The notes under the pieces are model-generated. The model did not search any database. It saw only the letters and a list, made by a program, of their open reading frames with translations, and was not told the origin of the DNA. A stretch of 64,000 nucleotides of DNA from positions 310,001-374,000 of the forward strand of contig NZ_FOTE01000006.1 in the NCBI RefSeq assembly GCF_900114475.1, written 5' to 3'. Below, piece after piece: positions 17,020 to 26,994 of this stretch (positions are counted from its first letter, which is position 1; every line of letters begins with the position of its first letter). The position numbers and the translations under genes are program-made. Origin of the DNA: Paenibacillus sp. 1_12 (GTDB lineage: Bacteria; Bacillota; Bacilli; Paenibacillales; NBRC-103111).

Positions 17020-19317
17020 TTAATAAGGCTTAGGAATTTCAATTTTGTGTGTTATACCATCTTCGGTAAAGTAAATATCCACACCATGACCCTGATCATC
17101 CATAAAATAGGATACATACTTAGGCTCTTCCTTACGTAGCGGCACCAAAAGTGTTGCTATGCGATGACTACGTGCTGTCCGTGTTGTAGCTGTCAAATGC
17201 CAATGATTGTCCAGACCCTCAATCTCTGCTGGGTCCACATCCGTAAACTCGTTATGCTGCGACAACACCAGATCACCAGACGAGCTGTAAACGAAACGCC
17301 CCTCCATGTCGGCCTTTTGCCCATGAAGCTTAAAGGACTGGCCATTCAGCTCCATCTCATAAAGTGTATGGAACAGCCAATCGACACGTCCAGGCTGTGA
17401 CAGATCGATCTGGTCTACAACGACGATATAGGAGCCACCAAAGAAATACAGCTCTCTGACATATCGTTCTAAATAAGGTACATTCTCTTTATATGCTGCC
17501 GTCGCATTGCACCGTGAATAGGTGTAGCCCTCATGGACTTCTACAGCCTCCACCGTTCCGGATGCCGACATATTCAGTACCTTGTTAGTGCCCGCATATT
17601 GACCCAGACCATCGATCAGTACATTATTGGTAGACCTGGTCTGCTTGCGCCAGTTCATGTGCATGGTGCTGCCGAAGGCAATGTAATAGCCGCTCTCTAT
17701 AGCAAGCGGTTCCCCATAGGCGTGCAGCAGAAAGCCGTTCTGGTCTCCATGGCTGTGGCTGATCGATCCATAAGGACTGCTTTTTGCCAACAGCATGACG
17801 TGGTCTTCCGGACGATCCATATGGGCATGAAAAGCAACCCAGCCTATATCACGGAACCATTTCACAGGTTCGATATCTGTAGGCGCTTTGGCTTGTACAA
17901 CCGGATAATCGTGTTTGTACATGAGCTCGTCAAACCGGAAATCCCACCAACCATAGTTGTAAAATTTCATCTCGGAATCGGTATCGATAGCTCGAGTCTG
18001 CTCATAGTACCATTGATAGTGTCCATTATTGGTAACACCAGCAAATTGACGTATGTTGAAGCCTGTTTTCAAGCTCACTGGATCTCCAAGCGTGGATTGG
18101 TCACCAAAGCTGGCGCGAAGTGTATCTGGGCTAAAGCAATACAATGGGAAATCACCTGTACGCTGGAAGAAAGGACGGCGGTAAAAGTTAATTCCCGTAT
18201 ATTTATTTAATAGATTCATAGCTTCTGTCACAAACGCCATTCCTGTTGTCCAATACATTGGACCTTCCGCCCAGCCCCCGTCTATCCCACCCCATGGGGA
18301 ATACAAACATGCATAATACTCCAGCGTGTAATCAAGCCATTCTTCTGCCTCTGTGGCCTCACCAAGAAGAACCATACAGCTTGGAACGATAACTGAAGAC
18401 AAGGAGCGAACCGCATGACTGTCAAAGGGCACATGGTGGATTTTGGATCGTTCGATCACGTGGAACGCAACTTGACGTGTCCGGGTCAGCAAATTGATTC
18501 GTACCGCTTCGCGATCTTCCTCCGTCAGCTCATGGAACAGCCAATCATAACCCCAGGCAAGCGCCCCGGCAATACGAAAGGATGCCTCGTCGTTATAGTC
18601 CCGACTTGTCGTGCCTTCTGGATTCCACGAAGTAATGTGTAGCAGCCATTCTTTGGCCCGTGCTATCAAAGCCTTATCTTCAAGAATAACGCCAGCCACA
18701 CTAAGATGGCGAACCGCGTACAGAGCTTCCTGACAATCAATATACATTTGACGCCATAGGCTGGCAACACGCTTATTATTTGGATAAGGCAAAGGCTCAG
18801 CGATCAGTTCACGTTCAAACCACGGTTTAACCGAGCGCTCAACGAATAGATCCCAACCGCACTCGGAAGGAAGCTCACGTACCTTGCGGCGAAATTCCGG
18901 AAGCTCTTCCGCTTGCAGCCACAATCTTGGATGCTCCTGAGACAGTGCTTTATATCTTTGACTGCGCGATGGCAGCGGTGTTTCTGGCAATCCGTCCTGC
19001 ACGTTAAAACTGCGAACGTGGCTCCATTCCGTTTGCTGCCCATCCCCTTGCTGCAACAGCGCATACCGCCAATAGTAGGTTCCCGCAGAAAAAACATGAT
19101 CAGGTGTATACAAATTGTAAGGAATCGGCTGAACGGTAATGGTATCCTCTGTAGTGAACAGCGAGGAGGAAGAATATTGCAATATATACTGGTCATGCTC
19201 AAGCTGAGCCGGAATCCAGGTAAACCGCGGCGGATTTTCGATCAAAACTGTCTTTTCGTCTGGTGTATATTGCACAGTCAATAATCCACTTTGTGGTTGA
19301 TATAACGCTTTACTCAT
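17020..19317 (-). CDS. heparinase II/III-family protein with DUF4962-type N-terminal domain
   Basis: A 765-residue protein without a signal peptide. Residues 1-120 look like a beta-sandwich (VLIENPPRFTWIP, FSAGTYYWRYALL) of the DUF4962 type, followed by an alpha/alpha toroid and a C-terminal heparinase II/III beta domain containing SHSHGDQNGFLLHAYG. Such proteins are usually polysaccharide lyases acting on uronate-containing oligosaccharides; the exact PL family and substrate are not determinable here. It is cytoplasmic, so it should act on imported oligosaccharides. Its start overlaps the end of the preceding lyase-like gene by 8 bases. Confidence 0.83.
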   Translation of the reverse strand: MSKALYQPQSGLLTVQYTPDEKTVLIENPPRFTWIPAQLEHDQYILQYSSSSLFTTEDTITVQPIPYNLYTPDHVFSAGTYYWRYALLQQGDGQQTEWSHVRSFNVQDGLPETPLPSRSQRYKALSQEHPRLWLQAEELPEFRRKVRELPSECGWDLFVERSVKPWFERELIAEPLPYPNNKRVASLWRQMYIDCQEALYAVRHLSVAGVILEDKALIARAKEWLLHITSWNPEGTTSRDYNDEASFRIAGALAWGYDWLFHELTEEDREAVRINLLTRTRQVAFHVIERSKIHHVPFDSHAVRSLSSVIVPSCMVLLGEATEAEEWLDYTLEYYACLYSPWGGIDGGWAEGPMYWTTGMAFVTEAMNLLNKYTGINFYRRPFFQRTGDFPLYCFSPDTLRASFGDQSTLGDPVSLKTGFNIRQFAGVTNNGHYQWYYEQTRAIDTDSEMKFYNYGWWDFRFDELMYKHDYPVVQAKAPTDIEPVKWFRDIGWVAFHAHMDRPEDHVMLLAKSSPYGSISHSHGDQNGFLLHAYGEPLAIESGYYIAFGSTMHMNWRKQTRSTNNVLIDGLGQYAGTNKVLNMSASGTVEAVEVHEGYTYSRCNATAAYKENVPYLERYVRELYFFGGSYIVVVDQIDLSQPGRVDWLFHTLYEMELNGQSFKLHGQKADMEGRFVYSSSGDLVLSQHNEFTDVDPAEIEGLDNHWHLTATTRTARSHRIATLLVPLRKEEPKYVSYFMDDQGHGVDIYFTEDGITHKIEIPKPY

Positions 19318-21436
19318 GTTTATCCCTCCAGGTCACGATAAGGCCTTGTTCAGGATCAAGCACGCAAACTGCTTCTTGCGATTGTGTGCTTATAACCAGC
19401 TGCCCGTTGCTCGCTTCACTATTATCCTCGCTTCTTGCTTCCCAATTAGCTTGAGCCGCAGGTCCAACCTTATAAATCTGTACAAAGCTTGCCCGCTTGC
19501 CCGTCTGCCGCTGTAAAAGGCCGTTTAAGGGCAGACTTGGATCCACCGATGTGCCAGGTGTTTCAACCCGAAGCAGTGACGTGCCTGGAAACGCAAGAAT
19601 CGATTGATGCAGCCACTTTGTGGTGTCGTTATCTGGTACATATCGGAGCGTCAGCATCTTGGGAGCCTTAAGCTTGTCTAGTTGTCCTTCCAGTCCCAGG
19701 CTCTCGCCTTCTTCAGTTTCATAATAGTCCGTAATCTTAACCAGACCATAACCGTGATCAACGAAGCCAAGTCCCCCATTGCCATCCACGGTCCCGCTTT
19801 CTCTCACCCAAGCACCATCTGCAGCGTTAGGTTTAATGAGCGGATGCATCCACCAATCGATTGTTTGCTCTTCAACCAACTGCACCTCAAACCAATCCAG
19901 CAGCCAATCTCCGCTTAAGAGCAAGTGCCTGTTCAATATACACCCCTCATAGGCTTCATCTGACTGCAGCCATACATATACCGCTTGCTCCGACTCCGTA
20001 AACAACTTGCAGCGGCCTGTATGTTCAGCTTGAGATTGCCCTCCAATCGATACTGTGTTATGACTGACCGTCTCGGCAAACCATGACTTCCGCAGGGAAG
20101 ATCCATAAGGAACTACGCCCAAATCAGGTGTAAATGTCCCCTCTTCGTGCTGTATGGTTACATGCAGCTTATCATAGTGTCCATGTGATCCTCCGTGTGG
20201 ACCGAAGTCTGCGAGAAATGAGAGTGAATTACCCGCTTTCCGTCCAACAACAAATCCCGAATCCTTTAGCAGCAGCGTGCTTCTTCCAGATAATAGGCCT
20301 GTATCTGCGAGATTGGCATCGCCTTCTCCATAAACAAGTGCTTCCAATGAGATACGACGAGCTTCCCCATCCATTTGCCGATAAGCTTCCCCTAACAACG
20401 GTGCATAGAGCTCATTCCCATAGTGGACAAGTCCAATCTCCAAAATCTCAGCGATCTCTCTAGCAAAAGGAACCCGAGCCAACGGTCCATCATGCAGTGC
20501 CGGGAGCACACCCTGATCATCTGCAAGACCGACAAGCACATCAAACATCCCACGCATGGACTGACCTTGCTCGGCCTGTACAGGATATAAATCCACACCG
20601 AACCGCTCTGCCATTTCTGCCGAAATCAAATAAGCACGCAATACAAAAATATGATAATAAGTGCTGCCCTCAAATTCAAATTGATCCGGTTTTACACCAA
20701 TGGCCAAGTGGTGCTTCCAGCCACCTTCTCCGTCTATCAAGCCTTGTAGAAGCTCTTGCTGACCACGAACGGCATAAACGCAGGAAAGCGAAGCATTCAA
20801 CCAAGCTGTGTAGTTGTTTTCCGGGTTTTGGCGATCGTGAATCAGGATCTGACGGTACTGAACCATACTCTCTTCAAGCATGGAAAGAAATATATCCAGT
20901 GTCGCTTTTTCCTCTTCGTTAAAACGAACCCCTTCATCCTGTAGCAGCAAATAGGCGCGCAAAAGCGTCGTAGACCAGATCGCCTCCGTTAATGCCTGAT
21001 GAAAGGCGCGCCCCTTCAGCATCCAAGGCTGGGCATCCGGATGAACCGGATATTGTGGAAATTGAGCCGCATAATTGACAATAATTCGCTTGGCTAGCTC
21101 GGCGTAGCTTTGATCCTTGATTCCTGCGTAAATAGCCGCAGCTTGCAGTGCACACCTTGCCATAGACTGGTGCTTGAAAACAAGCCAGGCCCCGCGGTAC
21201 GCGTCACCTTCAATACGGCAGCCATGCGGACAATGGAAGCTATAAGCATCTTGTTCGTTTGGATCAAACAACAGTTCAATATGATGCTCTGGGCATACAT
21301 ATTGATGCCACCAGCCGCCAGGCTCTTTTGGAATGTGTAAACTATCGCTGGAAAGAAGAGCATCCAGCTCTTCCTTCAGCTTCTGCAAGGTTTCATTTGC
21401 CCATAGGGTGGATTGAAGCTTCTCTTCTATTCTCAT
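19310..21436 (-). CDS. heparinase II/III-family polysaccharide lyase-like protein
   Basis: A 708-residue cytoplasmic protein. Near residue 48 it has a Cys pair pattern, YVCPEH, then FHCPHGC, typical of the N-terminus of this lyase group, then a helical toroid domain and the heparinase II/III signature FGPHGGSHGHYDKLHV near residue 410. It likely cleaves uronic-acid-containing oligosaccharides by beta-elimination. It overlaps the upstream SDR gene by 4 bases and the downstream heparinase-like gene by 8, so the three are translationally coupled. Confidence 0.84.
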   Translation of the reverse strand: MRIEEKLQSTLWANETLQKLKEELDALLSSDSLHIPKEPGGWWHQYVCPEHHIELLFDPNEQDAYSFHCPHGCRIEGDAYRGAWLVFKHQSMARCALQAAAIYAGIKDQSYAELAKRIIVNYAAQFPQYPVHPDAQPWMLKGRAFHQALTEAIWSTTLLRAYLLLQDEGVRFNEEEKATLDIFLSMLEESMVQYRQILIHDRQNPENNYTAWLNASLSCVYAVRGQQELLQGLIDGEGGWKHHLAIGVKPDQFEFEGSTYYHIFVLRAYLISAEMAERFGVDLYPVQAEQGQSMRGMFDVLVGLADDQGVLPALHDGPLARVPFAREIAEILEIGLVHYGNELYAPLLGEAYRQMDGEARRISLEALVYGEGDANLADTGLLSGRSTLLLKDSGFVVGRKAGNSLSFLADFGPHGGSHGHYDKLHVTIQHEEGTFTPDLGVVPYGSSLRKSWFAETVSHNTVSIGGQSQAEHTGRCKLFTESEQAVYVWLQSDEAYEGCILNRHLLLSGDWLLDWFEVQLVEEQTIDWWMHPLIKPNAADGAWVRESGTVDGNGGLGFVDHGYGLVKITDYYETEEGESLGLEGQLDKLKAPKMLTLRYVPDNDTTKWLHQSILAFPGTSLLRVETPGTSVDPSLPLNGLLQRQTGKRASFVQIYKVGPAAQANWEARSEDNSEASNGQLVISTQSQEAVCVLDPEQGLIVTWRDKHE

Positions 21437-22200
21437 CGCATGAACATCCCGCCGTTGACTTCAATCGTCTCGCCTGTCAAATAAGAGCCCAGTTCCGATG
21501 TCAGATACAATACAGCACCCGCTACATCCTCCGGTGTACCCTCACGTTTTAACGGGATTCCGCCAATAGTTGCCTGACGTGCAGCATCGGTCGTAAATGT
21601 CGCATGAAACGCAGTTTGCCCAATGAAGCCAGGGGATACGATATTCACAGTAACGCCATCACCTGCGACTTCTTTGGCCAAGCCCTTGGAGTACGCAGAT
21701 ATAGCTGCTTTACTCGCTGCATAAATACTTGCTCCGGGTCCGCCACCGTTATGTCCAGCTACCGAAGCCATATTCACGATTCGCCCTGCACCCTTAGCTT
21801 TCATGCCAGGAATTACACGTTTGCACATAAATACAGTGCTTTTCAGATTGACATTCATGATTTTGTCATACATCTCTTCTGTCATTTCGACATTAGGCAT
21901 ACGTTGTACCATATGTCCGGCATTATTAACCAGAATATCAATCGTTCCGCCAAATGCACTTTCTACACCACTCACAAGGCTTTCGATCTGTGAAGCGTCA
22001 GTCAGGTCTGCTTGAAACAACTCTGCTTGTCCGCCGGCTTGGCGAATGATCGCTACCGTTTCTTCGCCTTGCTCTTTATTGTTCATATAGCTAACGCCAA
22101 CCTTAGCACCGTTTGCTGCCAATAAGACTGCGGTTGCGCGCCCAATTCCTGCGTTAGAACCGGTAACTAAAGCGATTTTTCCATTTAATTGTGTATTCAT
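21433..22200 (-). CDS. SDR-family oxidoreductase of the glycan locus
   Basis: A 255-residue classical SDR: cofactor loop TGSNAGIGRATA, NNAG, catalytic Ser in MASV and YAASK, and the C-terminal PEDVAGAVLYLTSELGSYLTGETIEVNGG. A GGAGGAAAC site precedes the ATG at 22200. Located between a two-component system and two lyase-like genes, it may reduce the unsaturated uronate or ketoacid product of the lyases (DEH/KDG-type reductase). That role is inferred from position only. Confidence 0.85.
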   Translation of the reverse strand: MNTQLNGKIALVTGSNAGIGRATAVLLAANGAKVGVSYMNNKEQGEETVAIIRQAGGQAELFQADLTDASQIESLVSGVESAFGGTIDILVNNAGHMVQRMPNVEMTEEMYDKIMNVNLKSTVFMCKRVIPGMKAKGAGRIVNMASVAGHNGGGPGASIYAASKAAISAYSKGLAKEVAGDGVTVNIVSPGFIGQTAFHATFTTDAARQATIGGIPLKREGTPEDVAGAVLYLTSELGSYLTGETIEVNGGMFMR

Positions 22201-22246
22201 TATGTGTTTCCTCCTAAGATTGACGGTTTATAAAATTCATCCCGTT

Positions 22247-24100
22247 TTATATTTTTATTGGTTTAGGTATATCTGGCATGGACAATATAACTCGACTACC
22301 TTGTCCCCATTCACTTTCAATCTGCATTCCATACTGCTCGCCGAATACCATTTGAATCCGTCGATGCACATTCATCAACCCAATACCGCCGCGGCGATAG
22401 TAACCTGACTCCGTCTGCTGCTCTGCCAACCGGTTCAGCTTTAACTGCTCCTGCAGCTCCCTAAGCCTTTCAGACGGGATACCAACGCCATTATCTTCTA
22501 CAATGACTTGAAACAGTCCATTATACTTCCGGGCATCAATAGATATCCGGTGGTGAACTTCAATCCCATTCGGAAAAGCATGCTGAAAGCTGTTTTCTAT
22601 CACAGGCTGAAGAGTTAAACGAACCATTTTTTCCAACAGCAGCGAGGGCGGGATAATCACATCAATTTCAAACTCGCGGTCAATCCGATGCTGTAAAATA
22701 ATTAAGTAATTACGTACATGATTCAATTCGTTGGCCACTGTGATTTCTTCCAAATTCGTCTGAATCGAATACCTTAGCATAAAAGCCATCGCTTCGACCA
22801 TTTCGGTAATCTCATGCGAATCCTGAACAATAGCATAGCAATTAATCGTCTCCAACGTGTTATACAGAAAATGCGGGTTAATCTGCAGCTGCAATGTTTG
22901 AAATTCGGCACGATGCCGTTCAATTTCCGTCTCCTGTATCTGCAGAGCATCCTTCTGCTGCTGAAGCTCGGCTGCATACACTTTATTGATCATTTCGGAC
23001 AAGCGTGTGACCATTAGATTATAGCTGTGAACGAGACCACCAATTTCATCTGTCCGCTCGATCTCATCAATATGCTGAAAATTCCCTTTTTCCGTTTCAC
23101 GCATGCTATCCTTAAGCTCTCGTATCGGCGCCAATAGCGAGCGTCCAAACCGCCAAGCAAACCACAGCGCCACAACCAAAGTCAGCAATCCCACAACAAT
23201 TGTCGTTGTTCGGATTGTAGAAATCGGTTTACGCAGTTCACTGACTGGTACGGAGGCGAGAAGCCGCCAGTTCGAGTAATCCGATTTCCGTGCTACAAAC
23301 ATTCGGTTTTTTCCCAAATATTCAGCTTGGAATACCTTATTACTGCTATCTGTCAAATGGGAGGCAATATTATTGAACACCTGATCATCAGGTTGTGCGA
23401 AGGGTGGATGATAAATCGATTTTCCCGTCTCATCCACAATAAAAAAATACCCTTCCTTCCCTATATTGACACGATCCCATATCTTCGCAAGCTCCTGCAG
23501 CTTGAACTCAATCGCTACAATTCCTTTAAAATCCGTATAAGCAGCCCCACGCACCTGACGTGCCATGGTAACTACATTCCCTTGATCGCTCTGACGAAAG
23601 CTTGTATTCAAAAGAACAATGGAACCGTCCTCAGGTATAGCTTTCATCAGCCAATCATATCTTTCAGGACTAAGTCCGGCCTCACTGAAAAGAAAGTTCT
23701 GATTATCATACACGACAGATCTGCCCTGCCGCCCAACGATATAAATAACATTCAGCTGTTTGTAAATCGTTTGGATCGATTGTACCGATCTTAATGCAAA
23801 ATTTTTAATTTCGTTCGAATAATAATAATATTCGTAGGAATCATTTGGACCGATTTCGAAAAAATTTCTAACATCCGTATTGGATGAAAAGGTATTGCTC
23901 AGCAGCTCGTAGGTTTGTAAATAAATATCTGTTTGATAAGCAACGTTCTCGACCATTTGCTCCATATACTGCTCTACCTGCGTATCCAAGGCTCGGGATG
24001 CTTGAAAATATGACACAAATCCAACAGAAGCGAGCGATATTACTATGACAATCGCGAAATAAAAATACACTTGTCCTGAAAGCGTGCGTATTCTCATCAC
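22247..24100 (-). CDS. membrane sensor histidine kinase, YesM family
   Basis: A 617-residue kinase with two transmembrane helices (about 11-32 and 299-317) framing an extracellular Cache-like sensor domain. HAMP follows, then the His-kinase motif QINPHFLYNTLE with phospho-acceptor His410, the N box IENSFQHAF and EDNGVGIP. It overlaps the response-regulator gene by up to 4 bases (GTG at 24100 or ATG at 24097). The pair probably senses an extracellular sugar and activates the adjacent importer and lyase genes. Confidence 0.92.
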   Translation of the reverse strand: MMRIRTLSGQVYFYFAIVIVISLASVGFVSYFQASRALDTQVEQYMEQMVENVAYQTDIYLQTYELLSNTFSSNTDVRNFFEIGPNDSYEYYYYSNEIKNFALRSVQSIQTIYKQLNVIYIVGRQGRSVVYDNQNFLFSEAGLSPERYDWLMKAIPEDGSIVLLNTSFRQSDQGNVVTMARQVRGAAYTDFKGIVAIEFKLQELAKIWDRVNIGKEGYFFIVDETGKSIYHPPFAQPDDQVFNNIASHLTDSSNKVFQAEYLGKNRMFVARKSDYSNWRLLASVPVSELRKPISTIRTTTIVVGLLTLVVALWFAWRFGRSLLAPIRELKDSMRETEKGNFQHIDEIERTDEIGGLVHSYNLMVTRLSEMINKVYAAELQQQKDALQIQETEIERHRAEFQTLQLQINPHFLYNTLETINCYAIVQDSHEITEMVEAMAFMLRYSIQTNLEEITVANELNHVRNYLIILQHRIDREFEIDVIIPPSLLLEKMVRLTLQPVIENSFQHAFPNGIEVHHRISIDARKYNGLFQVIVEDNGVGIPSERLRELQEQLKLNRLAEQQTESGYYRRGGIGLMNVHRRIQMVFGEQYGMQIESEWGQGSRVILSMPDIPKPIKI

Positions 24101-25134
24101 TCGATTCCCAGCTTGTTCCTGAATTCAGATGGCAATAAACCCGTGTGCTTCTTAAAGGTCTTTGTGAAATGCGGATGGTCGGCATAGCCCACTTCTCCGG
24201 AAATATCCGTAATCCTGTAATGCGGCTGAGCTAACAGCTTCTTAGCTTTTTCCATACGTCTGCGTGTACGGTATTGCACAAAGGTTTCCTGGGTCGATTG
24301 TTTAAAGAGCTGACTGAAGTAGGAAGCATTAAGACCAATACGGCCCGCAACCTCCTCAAGTGATACCTCCTCAGCTAAATGTGTTTCTATATATTGCTTG
24401 GCTTCTTCAACAGGGTCCTTCAGCTTGCCTTTGCGTTTCACTTTCAGTTCAGCGAATAATTGCTCAAGACTTGCTGCAAAACGAGCATATACCTCATCTT
24501 CATTCTTGACACCTTGTAAATCCAGCTTTTCTATAAAAGTAAACACATCTCTGCTAAGCAGACGCTTATATAGCAGTGAGGAGAATTCTCCCAATACATC
24601 AATCCATTGATTCAAGCGCAGCCGCTGTTCTTGAAGCTCCTGTTGAACCTTGAGCAACATGCCACATAAACCTTTATGATCCAGAGACCATATCGCTTCC
24701 TCCATAGCACCTATCCATTCCTCCAACCGCTGTACGGAGACAAAGGTTTGAGATTGCTGCAAAGCATGCAGACGTGTCAGCTTGACCAAAGCGGCTTCCA
24801 CGGTTTTCTTGCTGATCGGCTTTAATACATATTCCTTCACACCATAGGACAAACATTTTTGCGCATATTCAAAATCGCTGTACCCGGACACAACCACTAT
24901 GTGTATACTGGGGTCCAGCTCTGACACCTGTCTACATAGCTCAAGCCCGTCCAGCTTTGGCATCCGAATATCCGTAAATAAGAAATCGGGGCGCGCCTCA
25001 CGAATTTGCTGCAGCGCATCATCGCCATTTTCCGCTAGTCGTAAGTTTGATACCGGCTGACCTGATTGTTGAATCAGCTTTTGTAATCCTTTACGGATCA
25101 TCGGCTCATCATCTGCAATTAGAATACTGTACAT
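24097..25134 (-). CDS. AraC-type response regulator, YesN family
   Basis: A 345-residue protein with an N-terminal receiver domain (acidic pair DDE, phospho-acceptor Asp55 in FTDIRMP, Lys in VLKP), a middle linker, and a C-terminal AraC double HTH (EEVAGRIGLNASYFSQLFKQ, DISGEVGYADHPHFTKTFKKHTG). It is the partner of the YesM-type kinase encoded immediately downstream. Confidence 0.93.
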   Translation of the reverse strand: MYSILIADDEPMIRKGLQKLIQQSGQPVSNLRLAENGDDALQQIREARPDFLFTDIRMPKLDGLELCRQVSELDPSIHIVVVSGYSDFEYAQKCLSYGVKEYVLKPISKKTVEAALVKLTRLHALQQSQTFVSVQRLEEWIGAMEEAIWSLDHKGLCGMLLKVQQELQEQRLRLNQWIDVLGEFSSLLYKRLLSRDVFTFIEKLDLQGVKNEDEVYARFAASLEQLFAELKVKRKGKLKDPVEEAKQYIETHLAEEVSLEEVAGRIGLNASYFSQLFKQSTQETFVQYRTRRRMEKAKKLLAQPHYRITDISGEVGYADHPHFTKTFKKHTGLLPSEFRNKLGIE

Positions 25135-25244
25135 GAGTTCGCCTCCTTTGCTGAATTAAACATCTATGCTTGTAGTATACACGATGCCAGATATGAAATC
25201 TTTAATGCGCAATCCTGCCGGATATATGACCTGAATAAAACGTA

Positions 25245-25270
25245 CTCCCCATGTCATCAGACATGAGGAG
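25245..25270 (-). terminator. terminator after the sugar-binding lipoprotein gene
   Basis: On the minus strand CTCCTCATGTC and GACATGGGGAG form an 11-bp stem with a 4-base loop, followed by ACGTTTT. It separates the importer transcript from yesN/yesM. Confidence 0.75.
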
Positions 25271-25285
25271 CTTAAAGTAGAGCAA

Positions 25286-26854
25286 TTATCGACGTGGCAT
25301 GCTGATAGTCACGCTTGGATCTTGTTTATTAAATTTCTCAGTCGCTTCTTTGATGACGTCATTCCCGCCCTTGGACTTGTATTCTTCAATAACCTTAGGC
25401 CAGTCGGAAATTGGCTCTTTTCCGTAAACCATTTTGACCATGTGCTGCAAAATAAGCGGTGCGGCATAGTCGGATTCCGGTGAAATGTCCGGGTTTTTGA
25501 TCAGTGCGTCGAGGCGCGGTTCGAATTGGATTCCATCGCGGCCTTCTTTAGCAAGCATGTTATCATACGTACTCATCAGCTTTTTACCTTCTTCAGTCAA
25601 GCTGAGTGTGCCTTTGTTGTAAGTTGTGTCTTGAACCATCCAAAGGAATGCTTGACGGTAACGCTCTTCGTCGATAGCCTGAGGATCTGTAGGTGCTTTG
25701 TAATCAATTTTTCCATCAACCGTTTTAAAAGTTTCACCTTCTACACCGAATGTGAAGAACTTCTCAGCTTCATCAGACAGCATCCAATCGAAGAACTTGA
25801 TGATGGCTTCCGGATTTTTCACATTTTTGTTAATGAACCAAGCCCGGGTAACGGAATTATACAGATACGCTCCACCCTTGCCGTCAGGTCCTGTAGGTGC
25901 TGCGATTAGCTCGATCTTGGCAGTTGGCACGTTCGCTCTCATCTGCTGTTCCCATTGCAGTACTTCATTGGCATTCATCGACCAAATACCGGATTTACCT
26001 GCGAGAATCGAGTTTTTATAAACCGTAGGGTTGATGGTTGCGAACTCTTTGTTGATCAAGCCCTCATCATACATGGTTTTATACGTTTGAAGCGCTTTCG
26101 TCATGTTTTCGACATTGAAGAATTTAGGTACGATCTGATCACCTTGCTTCATAAACATCGACATGTAAGGGTAGGCATCAAATGCACCGAAGAATGAATC
26201 CGCATACTTGAAATTTTCGCGGCCTTGGTAAGGGTTTTCAACACCCATTTCTTTAAACTTGCGCATCACCGTCAAATATTCATCTACTGTTTTTGGAATC
26301 GGCAGCCCTGCTTTATCCAGCAAGTCCTTACGAATGGCTACAGTACGACGGGAAGGATTCGACAGATACTCAGGAATCGCGTAAATTTTACCTTTGTAGG
26401 TTTCTTTCTGCCATGCATCCTTAGGAATTTTTTTCAATAGATTTTGTCCATATTTTTGTAGTAAATCATCTAGTGGCATGAACACTCCAGCTTGTACGGA
26501 GCCAGCCATTTCCTTACCGGATACCCCGCCAGAGCCACCCACTACATCTGGAATGTCATTGGTAGCAAACATTTGTACCATCTTTTGCTCGTATTCCTTG
26601 TGTGGAACCAATACGATATTCAGATCCGTATTCGTTAAATCTTCAAGCCTTTTCACCCATTTGTCTTCATTAATATTTGGTGATTTTTCTACGTGGTTAA
26701 AAGCCAATGTACGCATAGAGATGGAAAACTTGGCTTTCTCCGCAGGCTTGCTGCCTCCAGCAGCGTTACTTGCTTCAGGTGCTTTGGTAGAACATGCTGT
26801 CAATGTAGTTACTGCCATTACCGAAGCCAAACTTACTTTCATCCACTTTTTCAT
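25286..26854 (-). CDS. extracellular sugar-binding lipoprotein of an LplABC-type importer
   Basis: A 522-residue lipoprotein with signal peptide and lipobox LTAC near residue 20. The mature domain is a large type 1 extracellular solute-binding protein (TPKAPEASN linker, KRLEDLTNTDLNIVLVPHKEYEQKM, WMLSDEAEKFFTFGVEGETF) as found in Paenibacillus oligosaccharide importers. It would capture oligosaccharide for the two permeases encoded upstream. No ATPase gene is present, as usual for systems sharing an MsmX-type ATPase (family knowledge). Confidence 0.9.
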   Translation of the reverse strand: MKKWMKVSLASVMAVTTLTACSTKAPEASNAAGGSKPAEKAKFSISMRTLAFNHVEKSPNINEDKWVKRLEDLTNTDLNIVLVPHKEYEQKMVQMFATNDIPDVVGGSGGVSGKEMAGSVQAGVFMPLDDLLQKYGQNLLKKIPKDAWQKETYKGKIYAIPEYLSNPSRRTVAIRKDLLDKAGLPIPKTVDEYLTVMRKFKEMGVENPYQGRENFKYADSFFGAFDAYPYMSMFMKQGDQIVPKFFNVENMTKALQTYKTMYDEGLINKEFATINPTVYKNSILAGKSGIWSMNANEVLQWEQQMRANVPTAKIELIAAPTGPDGKGGAYLYNSVTRAWFINKNVKNPEAIIKFFDWMLSDEAEKFFTFGVEGETFKTVDGKIDYKAPTDPQAIDEERYRQAFLWMVQDTTYNKGTLSLTEEGKKLMSTYDNMLAKEGRDGIQFEPRLDALIKNPDISPESDYAAPLILQHMVKMVYGKEPISDWPKVIEEYKSKGGNDVIKEATEKFNKQDPSVTISMPRR

Positions 26855-26898
26855 GTATTACCCCTCTTTTCTGATAGCTGATAATAGTTAACAATGAT

Positions 26899-26912
26899 GT
26901 GTAGCGCTTTCA
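26899..26912 (-). promoter_or_regulatory. possible CcpA cre site upstream of the sugar-binding lipoprotein gene
   Basis: The minus strand reads TGAAAGCGCTACAC about 45 bases before the ATG, matching 12 of 14 positions of the cre consensus with a perfect AAAGCGCT core. This fits carbon catabolite repression of the importer. Confidence 0.5.
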
Positions 26913-26994
26913 AGATAGCTTCATTGTAGATTTACCTAAGAATTGTCACAATGGACTTTCATTAGGTACAGTAGGCTTTTTTTTAGATGTGCGT

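Noticed and set aside
17164-21552. Many plus-strand frames of 60-225 residues across the heparinase genes
   Set aside because: Antisense to strong coding frames; no start sites, low-complexity Cys/His-rich translations.
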